A stretch of DNA of 64,000 bases from Natrinema sp. SYSU A 869 (lineage in GTDB: Archaea; Halobacteriota; Halobacteria; Halobacteriales; Natrialbaceae): NCBI RefSeq assembly GCF_019879105.1, contig NZ_CP082247.1, positions 827,418 to 891,417 of the forward strand, written 5' to 3'. Positions 48,877 to 58,309 of this stretch are shown piece after piece (the stretch's first letter is position 1; every line of letters starts with the position of its first letter). The notes beneath the pieces are model-generated. The model did not search any database. It saw only the letters and a list, made by a program, of their open reading frames with translations, and was not told where the DNA came from. Made by a program: the position numbers and the translations under genes.

Positions 48877-50082
48877 TTACTCCACGCTGTAGTGCTCGAG
48901 GGCCTCGGGATTGGTCGCCGAGCTCAGCCCGACGGTGTCGGGGAGTGAGATGGTGCCGTTCTCGGCCTGGGGCGGGTTGGCGTAGATCGCGTCGGCGTAG
49001 GTCGACTCCTGCTCGCCCTGGCGCTCCTCGTACCACTCGGGGATCGGGAAGTACTCCGCCATCGGCGCATTGGTCGACGCGGCGATAAAGTGCAGCGTCG
49101 GGTTCGTTCCGGAGTGAGGGATCACCGGTACGTCGCGGGCACTCGCCATAGCGTCGATTCGCTGGAGTTCGGTCAGTCCGCCACAGCGGTGGATATCGGG
49201 CTGGAGGATGTCCACGGCTTCGCGCTCGAGCAGTTCCTTGTGGCCCCAGCGAGTGAACTCGTGTTCTCCGCCGGAGATCGGCACGTTCGACGCCTCGCGG
49301 ACCTCGGCGTAGCCGTCGATGTCGTCGGGGATGACCGGTTCCTCGACCCACTCCATGTCGTAGCGCTCGAGGCGCTTGAGCATCTTCTTGGCGTACCGGA
49401 CGTTCCACCCCATGTAGGCGTCGCCGGCGATCGCGATCTCGTCGCCGACGGCGTCGCGGACCGTCTCGACGATCTTCTCGTTCTCCTTCATTCCCTCGCG
49501 ACCCGCTTCCGGACCGTACCGGAACCGCAGCTTCATCGCATCGAAGCCCTGTTCCGCGTAGTTCTGGGCCTCCCGCGCGAGTGTCTCGTGGTCGACCGGA
49601 TGGAGGTTGCTCGCGTAACAGGGGATCTCGTCCGAGACCGGGCCGCCAAGAAGCTCGTACACCGGCTTCTCCGCTTCCTTGCCGGCGATGTCCCAGAGGG
49701 CGAGATCGACGGCGCTAATGGCCTCGATGGCCGCGCCCTTCCGACCGAAGGGGATCGTTGCCCGGTACATCATGTCCCACAGCCGTTCGCGTTCGTGGGG
49801 ATCCTCGCCGACGACGAGCTTCGAGAGCGTCTCGTTGACGATCGTCTCAATCGAGCCCGTCGCCCAGTTGCCGACGCCGACACCGGTGATGCCCGCGTCC
49901 GTTTCGACTTCCACGACGACGTCACCGACCGGCCCCATCCACTTTCGACGGGCCTCCGGATTGTCGCCGTCAGCGTTGTTGTACTCGTCGAACTTGCTCA
50001 TGACGGTGACGAGCGGGAACTCGACGAACTCGCCCCAAGAATCGGTACTGACCTTCGTGACGGTGATGTTCGTTATCTCCAT
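48877..50082 (-). CDS. L-rhamnonate dehydratase (enolase superfamily)
   Basis: Predicted dehydratase forming 2-keto-3-deoxy-L-rhamnonate. The 401-residue enolase-superfamily protein has the RhmD-type features MGPVGDVVVEVETDAGITGVGVGNWATG, AIEAISAVDLALWDIAGKEAEKPVYELLGG, DAMKLRFRYGPEAGREGMKENE, the AGDAYMGWN metal block, WVEEPVIPDDIDGY, SGGEHEFTRWGHKELLE and VIPHSGTNPTLHF with the catalytic His. The ATG at 50082 (MEITNITV) is chosen over one at 50136, because the latter sits directly beside the TATA element ACTATAAACATTTA (minus-strand CTATAAACA at about 50137-50150). It leads an operon with the LLM oxidoreductase. Confidence 0.85.
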   Translation of the reverse strand: MEITNITVTKVSTDSWGEFVEFPLVTVMSKFDEYNNADGDNPEARRKWMGPVGDVVVEVETDAGITGVGVGNWATGSIETIVNETLSKLVVGEDPHERERLWDMMYRATIPFGRKGAAIEAISAVDLALWDIAGKEAEKPVYELLGGPVSDEIPCYASNLHPVDHETLAREAQNYAEQGFDAMKLRFRYGPEAGREGMKENEKIVETVRDAVGDEIAIAGDAYMGWNVRYAKKMLKRLERYDMEWVEEPVIPDDIDGYAEVREASNVPISGGEHEFTRWGHKELLEREAVDILQPDIHRCGGLTELQRIDAMASARDVPVIPHSGTNPTLHFIAASTNAPMAEYFPIPEWYEERQGEQESTYADAIYANPPQAENGTISLPDTVGLSSATNPEALEHYSVE

Positions 50083-50202
50083 GAATCTAAAGTCACTTCC
50101 AACGGACTCACCTTGACGTGTGTTCAACAGCCACATAAATGTTTATAGTACCTCGATGCTCCCACCCCAGGAGACGACCGCTTCATCCTCTCTCGAGAGT
50201 TC

Positions 50203-50212
50203 TGTCCGGACA
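50203..50212. promoter_or_regulatory. Compact palindrome TGTCCGGACA
   Basis: A perfect 10-bp palindrome in the divergent spacer between the rhamnonate dehydratase (start 50082) and the MDR dehydrogenase (start 50383). Its half-sites are those of the TGTCCGG-N5-CCGGACA sites but overlap without the 5-base spacer, so it could be a related or chance sequence. Confidence 0.3.
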
Positions 50213-50382
50213 CAGCGCCCATGACACCAAACATAAAACGCAGCGACCGCTGGTCGAACTCGAGTTCCCACGGCTGGCGAGATGGAGAGTAGCCGTCCCA
50301 GTCGAACGTGTCCCACACCTAAAGGTATATGTAGGAGAGTCCCCCATCTATTGATAGCTCGACTAGAGCGAGGTAACCCTAG

Positions 50383-51417
50383 ATGAAGGCCATAGTACAT
50401 ACCGGTCCCAGATCTATCGAGATTCGCGAACGTGAAAAGGCAATCCCCGACGACGACGAAGTACTCGTTCGCGTTCACTCGGCGGGGCTGTGCGGAAGCG
50501 ACGCGCACGCGTACAAATACGAAGACGGCTACGAGTGGATCCCGATTCCGCGAATCATGGGCCACGAGTATTCCGGTGAGATCGTCGAGGTCGGTGATGA
50601 CATCACCGACTTCGCAGTCGGCGATCACGTCGTCGAGGAGCCGATCCACGACTGCGGCTCATGTTTCCAGTGCAATAACGGGCAGCCGAACGTCTGCCAG
50701 AACTTCGATATCACGGGCATGCACAACGACGGTGCGTACACCGAGTACACGACGGTCCGCCCGAAAGATCTGCACCTGATTCCGGACGACGTCCCCCTCG
50801 GACACGCGAGCATCACCGAACCGCTCAGCATCGCGACGCGCGCGGTGTTCGATCAGTCCCATGTGACGCCGGGCGACACCGTCCTCGTGGAGGGGCCCGG
50901 CCCGATCGGCGTTCTCGTTGCGGCCGTCGCGGACTCGATGGGCGCTAACGTCTTCGTCTCGGGACTGGGCAAAGACACCGAGTATCGGCTGCCACTGGTC
51001 GAAGAGCTCGGAATCGAAACGATCGATATCGAGACGAACGACCTCTCCGACGTCGTCGACGCGCGAACTGACGGCGTCGGTTTCGACGCGGTGTTCGATA
51101 CGACCGGCCACGCCAGCGGCATCGAGATGGCTATCGACCACGTCCGCAAGGGCGGACAAGTCGTCGTCGTCGGCCTCCCCGGCTCCCCCAGCGAAGTGTT
51201 CATGACACCGGTGGTTCGCGGCGAAGTCGACGTGAACACGTCCTACGGCTCGACCTGGCAGAACTTCGAGCAGGCCATCCGACTGCTATCTGCTGGTGCC
51301 ATCGACGCCGACGCGATCATCGATCGCTCGTTCAGCGTCGACGACCCGACCGCCGCGTTCGAGGCGTTCCTCGAGTCGGAGACCTGCAAGCCGGTCTTCT
51401 CGTTTGCGGATCGCTGA
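50383..51417 (+). CDS. Zinc-dependent MDR alcohol dehydrogenase (putative KDR 4-dehydrogenase)
   Basis: Predicted NAD(P)-dependent polyol/keto-acid dehydrogenase, placed to oxidise 2-keto-3-deoxy-L-rhamnonate in the diketo-hydrolase pathway. The 344-residue medium-chain sequence has the catalytic zinc site (AGLCGSDAH, GHEYSGEIVE), a structural zinc lobe (CGSCFQCNNGQPNVCQN), and the Rossmann motif VLVEGPGPIGVLVAAVADSMGANVFVSG. Substrate choice rests on its position between the dehydratase and the FAH-type hydrolase. TATA-like GGTATATGTA occurs about 50-60 nt before the ATG. Alternatives are sorbitol- or threonine-type dehydrogenases. Confidence 0.8.
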   Translation: MKAIVHTGPRSIEIREREKAIPDDDEVLVRVHSAGLCGSDAHAYKYEDGYEWIPIPRIMGHEYSGEIVEVGDDITDFAVGDHVVEEPIHDCGSCFQCNNGQPNVCQNFDITGMHNDGAYTEYTTVRPKDLHLIPDDVPLGHASITEPLSIATRAVFDQSHVTPGDTVLVEGPGPIGVLVAAVADSMGANVFVSGLGKDTEYRLPLVEELGIETIDIETNDLSDVVDARTDGVGFDAVFDTTGHASGIEMAIDHVRKGGQVVVVGLPGSPSEVFMTPVVRGEVDVNTSYGSTWQNFEQAIRLLSAGAIDADAIIDRSFSVDDPTAAFEAFLESETCKPVFSFADR

Positions 51418-51561
51418 GCGATCGTCTCCGCCTGCAGGTGCGCCTGCTCGTTGGTCGCATCAGCCTATCACCTACGGCGCTCAACCGGGGTAGCGGTGCC
51501 GTCTCTGCGTCTACGTCACACCAGTCGAATCTTTGATATGGGATACTTACGAACGGCACGC

Positions 51562-53277
51562 ATGGTTCAGGTTACTGATCCCGATGGTACCATCACTGTC
51601 GACATCGACCCGAACGGGGAGTTCAGTGTAGAGCGATCTGGACAAACGGTTTTTGAACCGTCGCCCTACGGTCTTCCGACGCCGTACGGCTCGTTTCCTG
51701 ACGAGTTCGAGCTCGACGGCGTGCGAACCCGTACGATCGACGAATCGTACGAACTCGTTCACGGGAAACAATCGAGCCCGCGCCACCGAGCGGTCGAGAA
51801 GACGCTCTCGTTCGAGGGCGACGGTGGCTCGGTGGACCTCCAAGTCCGCGCCGCAGACGACGGCATCGCATACCGATACCGGTTGCGAGGCGAGCGGGAC
51901 GAGTATCTGCACCCGGGTGACGAGTCCGGCTTTCGATTCCCGCCGGGTGCCGTCGCATGGCTCTCCGACTATCAGGCCAACCACGAGGGACACAGTCGGC
52001 AGGTTCCGGTGACCGCCATCGACGGAGAATACAATCTCCCCGGGCTCTTCCGCGTCGACGACGCCTGGGCGCTCGTGTGCGAGGCCGGCGTCGACGGCGA
52101 CTGGATGGCCGGCCGACTCGTCGGGACGTCCGACGACGCGCCGGGCGTCGACATCGGATTTCCCGAGTCCCACCCGACGTCACATGTGTGGGCCGACGAC
52201 CCCGCGACGACGCCGTGGCGCGTCGCGATCATCGGTGACCTCGCGACCGTAGTCGAGTCGACGCTCCCGACCGATCTCGTCGACGGGCCACGAATCGACG
52301 GCGACTGGGTCGAACCCGGTCGCGTCGCGTGGTCGTGGTGGTCGAGCGGCTCGAACGACCGGACGCTCGAGGAACAGCGTGCCTACGTCGACTACGCCGC
52401 GGAGCGGGGCTGGGAGTACGTGCTGGTTGACGTCGGCTGGAACGACGAATGGATGCTCGACCTCGTCGCGTACGCGAACGACGCCGGCGTCGACATCGAA
52501 CTCTGGTCCCATTTCATCGACCTGAACACGGAGTCCAAGCGCGAGGAACGCCTCTCGAAGTGGGCCGAGTGGGGTGTCGCCGGCATCAAGGTCGACTTCA
52601 TGGACAGCGACGACCAGGGACGGATGCAGTTCTACGATGACCTCGCCCGTGCCGCCGCCGAATACGAACTGACCGTGAACTTCCACGGGTCGGCCGTCCC
52701 GACGGGGCTCCGTCGGCGCTGGCCCCACATCATGACGTACGAGGGCGTTCGCGGCGCCGAGTACTACAAGTGGACGACGAACACGCCCGAGCACAACGTG
52801 ACGCTCCCCTTCACCCGCAACGTCGTCGGTCCGATGGACTACACACCCGTGACGTTCTCGGCCGAGCGACGCACGACGTCAGCGGGTCACGAACTCGCGC
52901 TGTCGGTCGTCTACGAGTCTGGACTCCAGCATTACGCCGACGGGATCGAGACCTACGAGTCGTATCCGATCGCAGAGCGCGTCCTCGAGTCCGTTCCGGC
53001 GGCCTGGGACGAGACGAGATTCCTTCGCGGACGGCCCGGGACGGAAGCCACGTTCGCGCGACGGACGGGCGACGACTGGTTCGTCGGCGCGATCACCGCC
53101 GGTCCGGCGGGATCGATCGAGGTTCCGCTCTCGTTCCTCGACGAGGAGACGACGGCCGTCGTCGCGACCGACGCCGACGAGGGAACCGGTCTCACGGAGT
53201 ACGAACGCGCGGTATCGCCGGACGAATCGCTCCGCGTGTCGGTCGCGGTGAACGGCGGCTTCGTCATCCGACTCTGA
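51562..53277 (+). CDS. GH97 alpha-glycosidase
   Basis: Predicted alpha-glycosidase (alpha-galactosidase or alpha-glucosidase) of family GH97. The 571-residue protein has the N-terminal beta-sandwich (VDIDPNGEFSVERSGQTVFEPSPYGL), the TIM barrel with VAWSWWSSGSNDRTLEEQRAYVDYAAERGWEYVLVDVGWN, then GIKVDFMDSDDQGRMQFYDDLARAAAEY (Asp345 at the position of the nucleophile in retaining members), NFHGSAVPTGLRRRWPHIMTYEGVRGAEY, and a C-terminal beta domain. The presence of Asp in VDFMDSD suggests a retaining alpha-galactosidase-like subgroup. ATG 51562 (MVQVTDPD) is used; 51538 is an alternative. No signal peptide. Confidence 0.87.
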   Translation: MVQVTDPDGTITVDIDPNGEFSVERSGQTVFEPSPYGLPTPYGSFPDEFELDGVRTRTIDESYELVHGKQSSPRHRAVEKTLSFEGDGGSVDLQVRAADDGIAYRYRLRGERDEYLHPGDESGFRFPPGAVAWLSDYQANHEGHSRQVPVTAIDGEYNLPGLFRVDDAWALVCEAGVDGDWMAGRLVGTSDDAPGVDIGFPESHPTSHVWADDPATTPWRVAIIGDLATVVESTLPTDLVDGPRIDGDWVEPGRVAWSWWSSGSNDRTLEEQRAYVDYAAERGWEYVLVDVGWNDEWMLDLVAYANDAGVDIELWSHFIDLNTESKREERLSKWAEWGVAGIKVDFMDSDDQGRMQFYDDLARAAAEYELTVNFHGSAVPTGLRRRWPHIMTYEGVRGAEYYKWTTNTPEHNVTLPFTRNVVGPMDYTPVTFSAERRTTSAGHELALSVVYESGLQHYADGIETYESYPIAERVLESVPAAWDETRFLRGRPGTEATFARRTGDDWFVGAITAGPAGSIEVPLSFLDEETTAVVATDADEGTGLTEYERAVSPDESLRVSVAVNGGFVIRL

Positions 53278-53509
53278 CGCCGAACGTCGGGCACCGCTCT
53301 CCTCGTCTCCGTTCTCGATCCGTCGGTGCAGTCAAAACGGCTTCCAATCGAGTCACATGACGACGATCACTCCGACGAGCGTACTCGAGGTGACGATGTG
53401 GCTGAGATCCGCCAATGGCCGTCTCGACGATCCGGGTTCTATCGGAGCTGCTCGGAGTCGCTTTTCTCGCAAGGTTTAGTAGCGTTCGATACGTCACCGT
53501 TCGTGAACG

Positions 53510-54379
53510 ATGGTACTGGATACACATACCCACGCCTGGGCGCGACCGAACCGGGACCACCCCTGGGTCAACGGACCGCTGGTGGAGACCGTCGACGAGT
53601 TCGACGTCGACACCGTCTACACCGCCGAGAAGCTCCGCGCGGACATGGACGACGTCGGCGTCGACGAGGCGATCGTCGTCGGCTACCCGATCTGCGAGTG
53701 GACCGACAACTGGTACACCGTCCAGTGCGTCGAGGAGCACGACAACCTCTCCGGGATCGTCATGCTCGATCAGTTCGCCGACGGGGCCGCCGACCTGCTG
53801 CGGTCGCAGATGGCCGTCAACGGCATTCTCGGGTTCCGGCTGGGCGCGATCTGCCCGTACGACCGCATGTGGGAGACGTTCGATCCGACGGGTAGCTGGC
53901 TGCGCGACGCGATCGACGAGACCGAGTTCTGGACGGCCGCCCAGGAGACCGACGCGCTGGTCCAGATCCTGGCCCACGTCGACCAGCTCGAGCAGGTGAT
54001 CGACCTCGTCGAGACCTACCCCGATCTCACCTACGCGCTCGATCACTTCTGTCACGCCGGCCCCGACGTCCCGCCCGAAGACGCGCTCGGCACGCTCGAG
54101 CCCCTCGCCGGCGATGAGTACGACGTCGCCGTGAAGATTTCCGAGGTCGTCCACCGCTCCGAGGAAGAGTTTCCCTACGCCGACATGCACGACCACGTCC
54201 GCTGGCTGCTCGAGACGTTCGGCCGCGAGCGGGTCGTCTGGGGGTCCGACTTTCCGAACGTCAGCGACGAGGCGACCTACGAAGAGAGTCTGCGGTGGCT
54301 CGAACACGTCGACTGTCTCTCGAAAAAAGACCGAAACTGGCTCACCGATCGGTCGATGCGGGAGCTATGTGGGCTCTGA
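53510..54379 (+). CDS. Amidohydrolase family 2 protein (putative L-rhamnono-lactonase)
   Basis: A 289-residue metal-dependent hydrolase with the amidohydrolase-2 pattern: DTHTHAW at the N-terminus (metal His pair), IVVGYPICEW, HVDQLEQVIDLVETYPDLTYALDHFCHAG (metal His), and VWGSDFPNVSDEATYEE with the catalytic Asp. Members of this family hydrolyse sugar lactones such as L-rhamnono-1,4-lactone or L-fucono-lactone. It converges on the FAH gene with only 3 nt between the stops. In the oxidative L-rhamnose pathway it would open the lactone from rhamnose oxidation; this is from context. Confidence 0.78.
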   Translation: MVLDTHTHAWARPNRDHPWVNGPLVETVDEFDVDTVYTAEKLRADMDDVGVDEAIVVGYPICEWTDNWYTVQCVEEHDNLSGIVMLDQFADGAADLLRSQMAVNGILGFRLGAICPYDRMWETFDPTGSWLRDAIDETEFWTAAQETDALVQILAHVDQLEQVIDLVETYPDLTYALDHFCHAGPDVPPEDALGTLEPLAGDEYDVAVKISEVVHRSEEEFPYADMHDHVRWLLETFGRERVVWGSDFPNVSDEATYEESLRWLEHVDCLSKKDRNWLTDRSMRELCGL

Positions 54380-54382
54380 CCG

Positions 54383-55219
54383 TTACTCGCCGACGACGTG
54401 GTTCTCAAGCGTGCCGATCCCCTCGACTTCGGCTTCAACCGTGTCACCGGGCGAGAGCAGTTCCGGCGGATCGCGGAAGATGCCGACGCCGCCCGGCGTT
54501 CCGGTCGAGATCACGGTTCCCGGCTGCAACGTCATTCTGTGACTGAGGAACTCGATGGCGTCGCCGACGTCGAAGATGAACTCCGCAGTCGAGGACGCCT
54601 GTTTCACCTCGCCGTTGACTCGAAGTTCGACGCCGACGTCGTTGGCGTCGATCGCTTCGGGTGCGGTCAGGGCCGGTCCCATCGGTGCGAACGTGTCGTA
54701 GCTCTTGCCCCGGAAGAACTGCCCGTCCTCGAACTGGGCGTCGCGCGCGCTGACGTCGTTGACGACCGTGTAGCCCGCGACGTACTCCTCGGCCTCGTCG
54801 GCCGAGACGTCGCAGGCGGTCCGGCCGATGACGACGCCGAGTTCGACCTCGTAGTCGACCTGCTCGACGTCGTCCGGGTGGACGATCGGCGCGTCGGGAT
54901 CGGTGACGCTCGAGGGGGATTTCGCGAAGAGCATCGGCTTGTCAGGTATCTCTTCGTCCTGCTCTTCGGCGTGATCGTAGTAGTTCAGGCCGACACAGAT
55001 GATCTGCTCGACCGACGGAATCGGGACCAGCCGGTCCTCTGGCTCGTCGATTTCCGGGAGTTCCCCCGTCTCGACGGCGCGACGGACGCGGCGACGGTAG
55101 CCGGGCGTAGCGAGGTCCTCGATCGTCGGTTCTCCGAAGCGGTCCAGTGCATACGTCTGGTCGTCGACGGTAACGCCCCAGCGGACGCCACCGCTGGTCG
55201 CGAATCGAACGAATTGCAT
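54383..55219 (-). CDS. FAH family hydrolase (putative 2,4-diketo-3-deoxy-L-rhamnonate hydrolase)
   Basis: A 278-residue fumarylacetoacetate hydrolase family protein: an N-terminal domain (MQFVRFATSGGVRWGVTVDDQTYALD), VEQIICVGLNYYDHAEEQ, PMLFAKSPSSV, the metal-binding DYEVELGVVIGR (Glu pair), VVNDVSARDAQF, SYDTFAPMGPALTAPEAI, and the terminal GTVISTGTPGGVG. In the L-rhamnose diketo-hydrolase route this enzyme splits 2,4-diketo-3-deoxy-L-rhamnonate into pyruvate and L-lactate. Its neighbours support that reading: lactate oxidation genes follow 74 nt downstream. Start at ATG 55219; length matches the family. Confidence 0.82.
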   Translation of the reverse strand: MQFVRFATSGGVRWGVTVDDQTYALDRFGEPTIEDLATPGYRRRVRRAVETGELPEIDEPEDRLVPIPSVEQIICVGLNYYDHAEEQDEEIPDKPMLFAKSPSSVTDPDAPIVHPDDVEQVDYEVELGVVIGRTACDVSADEAEEYVAGYTVVNDVSARDAQFEDGQFFRGKSYDTFAPMGPALTAPEAIDANDVGVELRVNGEVKQASSTAEFIFDVGDAIEFLSHRMTLQPGTVISTGTPGGVGIFRDPPELLSPGDTVEAEVEGIGTLENHVVGE

Positions 55220-55293
55220 CGTATCGAAATTCCTGTCCTAGATCTTGAATCTTTCTCTCGGCTCGCGGGCGCGGACGGACCGCGCCCGCCCGG

Positions 55294-57519
55294 TCACTCA
55301 GACTCGTCCGGTGCAACGAGCGAGATCGGATGAGATGGCTGGCGGGCGAGGAGTCCGTCCAGTTGCTCGAGACACGACGTCCCGCTCGCGACGACCGTTC
55401 GATCGGCGGCCTCGGGTGCCTCGAACTGTTCTCCAAGTCTCTCACCGACGTCCATGCTCAGCTCGTAGTACTCGCTCTTGTAGCCGAAGCTCCCCGCCAT
55501 GCCACAGCACTCGACGTCGGAGGTGAGAACGTCGTACCCCAGTCGATCGAGGACATCTGTCGTGTAAGTCTCGAGTTCGAGCGTCCGCTGCTGGCAGTGG
55601 GAGTGATACGCGATGTCGGAGTCGACGGCGTCCGCACCGTCGACGCCACGCAGTGGCGCAGGATCGGCCCCGTTCTCGAGTAGGCCGTAGACGTACTCGA
55701 ACACCTCGTAGCTGCGCTTGGCGAGCGCCTCGTAGCGTTCCTCGTCGAGGAGTCGTTCGTATTCGCCGCGGAACATCGCGAGATCGCTGGGTTCGATCAC
55801 GACAACGTCGTAGCCCGCCTCGAGGTGGGACTCGAGGTCGGCGGAGACGTCGCGAGCGTGGTCTTCCGCGGTGGCGATCATCCCCTGCGAGAGGGGGGCG
55901 CGGCCGGAGGAGGCGACGTCAGGGACCTCGACCGCGACGCCCAGCGCCTCGAGCGTTCGGACGGCCGCCTTCCCGCGGTCGGTCCGGATGTAGTTCGTGT
56001 AGAGGTCGGGGTAGACGACCGCGTGGTAGTCGGCGTCGACGGGACGGGGCTCGTCCCGGTTCCGGAACCACTCGACGAACGTCTCGCGCTCGAATCGGGG
56101 CAAGTCGCGGCGGCGATCGACGCCGATACCCCGTTCCATGAGCGCTCTCGAGGGCAGCGTGTCCGCGACCCAGTTCGATACGGGTGCGGTCGCGGACCCG
56201 AGTTTCGCCAGCGTCGAGAAGTTACCGAAGAAGCGCTTTTGCAGGTCGAGGCCCGCGGGCTCCTCGTCCGGGGTGAGCCCCTCGACGAGGAAGTCGAGTT
56301 CGCCGTCTTCGGCCCCACGATTGCGCCGATCGCGGACGACCGTGTTGATCCACGGGATGTCGATCTTCACCGGACACTGGTTGACACACCGCGAGCAGCC
56401 GGTACAGAGGTCGTTGAACTCGTCGGCCGACTCCTGGCCGTGGACGCCGGCCTCCCAGCCGGTCGCGATGCCCCCCGAATAGGTCTCGCCGCCGAAGACG
56501 TGGCCACCGACGGACTGGAAGTTCGCACACGAGTTCGCACAGGCCGAACACCGGATGCAGTAGAGCGTCTCCCGGAGCTGGTCGTCGTCACGCATGTCCA
56601 TCCGACCGTTGTCCAGCAAGACGAGGTGGAAGTCCCGATCGTTCGGGTCGTCGGCGATCGGCTCGTCGTCGTCGAAGTCGACCGGCGGCGTCGAGACCGG
56701 CGGCGAGAAGAGGGAGACGTAGGAGGTGATATCTTGCCCTGTCCCCGAGCGCGCGATCAGTTCGACGAACGGCTGGAGATCCTCGAACGTCGGGATGATC
56801 TTCTCGACGCCCGCCACCGCGACGTGCGTGTCGGGTACGGCGATGGTCTTGCGAGCGTTGCCCTCGCTGGTCACCAGCGCCATCGTTCCCGTGTCCGCCG
56901 TCACGAAGTTCGCACCGGTCACACCGATGTCCGCGTCCTCGATCCGCTCTCCGAGGTACTCTCGGGCGAACGCGGTCAGTTCTTCGGCCGTCTCGAGGTC
57001 CTCCTCGGGCTCGAAGTACTCGTTGAACAGGGTAGCGATCTCCTCGCGCGACTGGTGGATCGCCGGCGCGACGAGGTGACTGGGCGCTTCATCGGCCACC
57101 TGTAGGACGAACTCGCCGAGGTCGGTCTCCCAGACCTCGCAGTCCTCGGCCTTGAGGTGCTCATTGAGATCGATCTCCTCGGTCGTCATCGATTTCGACT
57201 TGACGACGGTTTCGGCCGCTCGTTCGCGGGCGAGTTCGCGGACGTACCGGTTCGCGTCGGCGGCGTCGTCGGCGACGTAGACGGTGCCACCGTTTGCCTC
57301 GACCGCCTCGCGCACCCCCTCGATGAGTTCGGGGAGACGTTCGATCGCGTCCTCCTTGATCGCACGCGCCCGGTCCTTGTACGCGTCGTAGTCCTCGAGT
57401 CGGGCGACGGACTCGTATCGGCCCTCGTTGAACCCGCGGGCGTTGCGCTCGACGCTGTCGCCCTCCGTTTCCATGACGTGCCGGATCCGTTCGGCCTTCC
57501 GGGATCGCTCGCTCGCCAT
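55294..57519 (-). CDS. LutB-LutA fusion: iron-sulfur L-lactate oxidation protein
   Basis: A 741-residue protein that joins LutB and LutA of the non-flavin L-lactate dehydrogenase complex. Residues about 50-300 are a LUD domain (GGTVYVADDAADANRYVRELA, GVTGANFVTADTGTMALVTSEGN). Two ferredoxin-type clusters follow (CIRCSACANSCANFQSVGG and CTGCSRCVNQCPVKIDIP), and the C-terminus has CCG-domain elements (YHSHCQQRTLELETYTT and VECCGMAGSFGYKSEYY). It oxidises L-lactate to pyruvate with LutC. It overlaps lutC by the TAATG junction at 57517-57521. Its place behind the FAH hydrolase fits the L-lactate made from rhamnose. Confidence 0.85.
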   Translation of the reverse strand: MASERSRKAERIRHVMETEGDSVERNARGFNEGRYESVARLEDYDAYKDRARAIKEDAIERLPELIEGVREAVEANGGTVYVADDAADANRYVRELARERAAETVVKSKSMTTEEIDLNEHLKAEDCEVWETDLGEFVLQVADEAPSHLVAPAIHQSREEIATLFNEYFEPEEDLETAEELTAFAREYLGERIEDADIGVTGANFVTADTGTMALVTSEGNARKTIAVPDTHVAVAGVEKIIPTFEDLQPFVELIARSGTGQDITSYVSLFSPPVSTPPVDFDDDEPIADDPNDRDFHLVLLDNGRMDMRDDDQLRETLYCIRCSACANSCANFQSVGGHVFGGETYSGGIATGWEAGVHGQESADEFNDLCTGCSRCVNQCPVKIDIPWINTVVRDRRNRGAEDGELDFLVEGLTPDEEPAGLDLQKRFFGNFSTLAKLGSATAPVSNWVADTLPSRALMERGIGVDRRRDLPRFERETFVEWFRNRDEPRPVDADYHAVVYPDLYTNYIRTDRGKAAVRTLEALGVAVEVPDVASSGRAPLSQGMIATAEDHARDVSADLESHLEAGYDVVVIEPSDLAMFRGEYERLLDEERYEALAKRSYEVFEYVYGLLENGADPAPLRGVDGADAVDSDIAYHSHCQQRTLELETYTTDVLDRLGYDVLTSDVECCGMAGSFGYKSEYYELSMDVGERLGEQFEAPEAADRTVVASGTSCLEQLDGLLARQPSHPISLVAPDESE

Positions 57520-58022
57520 TATTCCTCCAGAATGACCGCGTGCGTCTCTCGCGGACCGTGCACGCCGTAGACAAGTTCGCCCATGTCGGCGGTCGCGCTC
57601 GGGCCGGTCGCGATGACGGCGTCTCCATTTCCGTTTCGGAACCGGTCGCCCAACCGCTCGAACGCCGATGCCATATCAGGGACGAGATCCTGCTCTCGAA
57701 TGACGATCACGTGACGGTCGGGAAAGAGGCTGGCGAGTTCGGAACCTGTCGGTGTCGACTCGAGCACGACTGAGCCGTAGTCGGCGACGCCGAGCGCCGC
57801 GGCGGTCACGCCACAGGCCGCCTCGCGGAGTTGGTCGGATGTCGGATCGAGAACGATATCCATTCCCTCGAGCGAAACCTCCTCGAAGGGGAGCGGCGCG
57901 CCGATCGCGGGCTGGTCAATAACGTCGGCGAGTGCGTCCTGAAACGCGGCCGGCGAGGTCCGGGTAACGGCGGTCCGGACGTCTCCGAGATTCGTTTCGA
58001 ACGTCTCTAGCTGTGTCTCCAT
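57519..58022 (-). CDS. LutC-type LUD-domain protein
   Basis: A 168-residue LUD-domain protein, the third component of the lactate utilisation complex. It shows the family blocks METQLETFETNLGDVRTAV, SLEGMDIVLDPTSDQLREAACGVTAAALGVADYGSVVLEST, LASLFPDRHVIVIREQDLVPDMASAFERLG and the terminal GPSATADMGELVYGVHGPRETHAVIL. ATG 58022 (METQLETF) is used, since the longer open frame up to 58226 has an unlikely N-terminus. It is the first gene of the lutC-lutBA pair, overlapping the next start by 1-3 nt. Confidence 0.85.
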   Translation of the reverse strand: METQLETFETNLGDVRTAVTRTSPAAFQDALADVIDQPAIGAPLPFEEVSLEGMDIVLDPTSDQLREAACGVTAAALGVADYGSVVLESTPTGSELASLFPDRHVIVIREQDLVPDMASAFERLGDRFRNGNGDAVIATGPSATADMGELVYGVHGPRETHAVILEE

Positions 58023-58309
58023 TGCGTGGTCATCACTACCTACCGCCACGGGTTTGGATCTTGCCATTGACCACCACGTCGGTGTGGGCGAACGCACAAA
58101 ATCAGTGTTCGGTCCGTCGTCCCAGTCACAGCCCGCCGTCCGATCGTCTCGAGGACGAACTGTCGTCGCCACCCGCTCTGTTCCGGCTACGCCACGGTTA
58201 TCGGTACCGAGCGGATCAGGCCCCAAACCGGCCGTGTTACTATCGACACTACAGACGGGAGACCGCGGAACAGCGACGAAAATCGATAACGGTCCGCGAC
58301 GAGAGGCAC

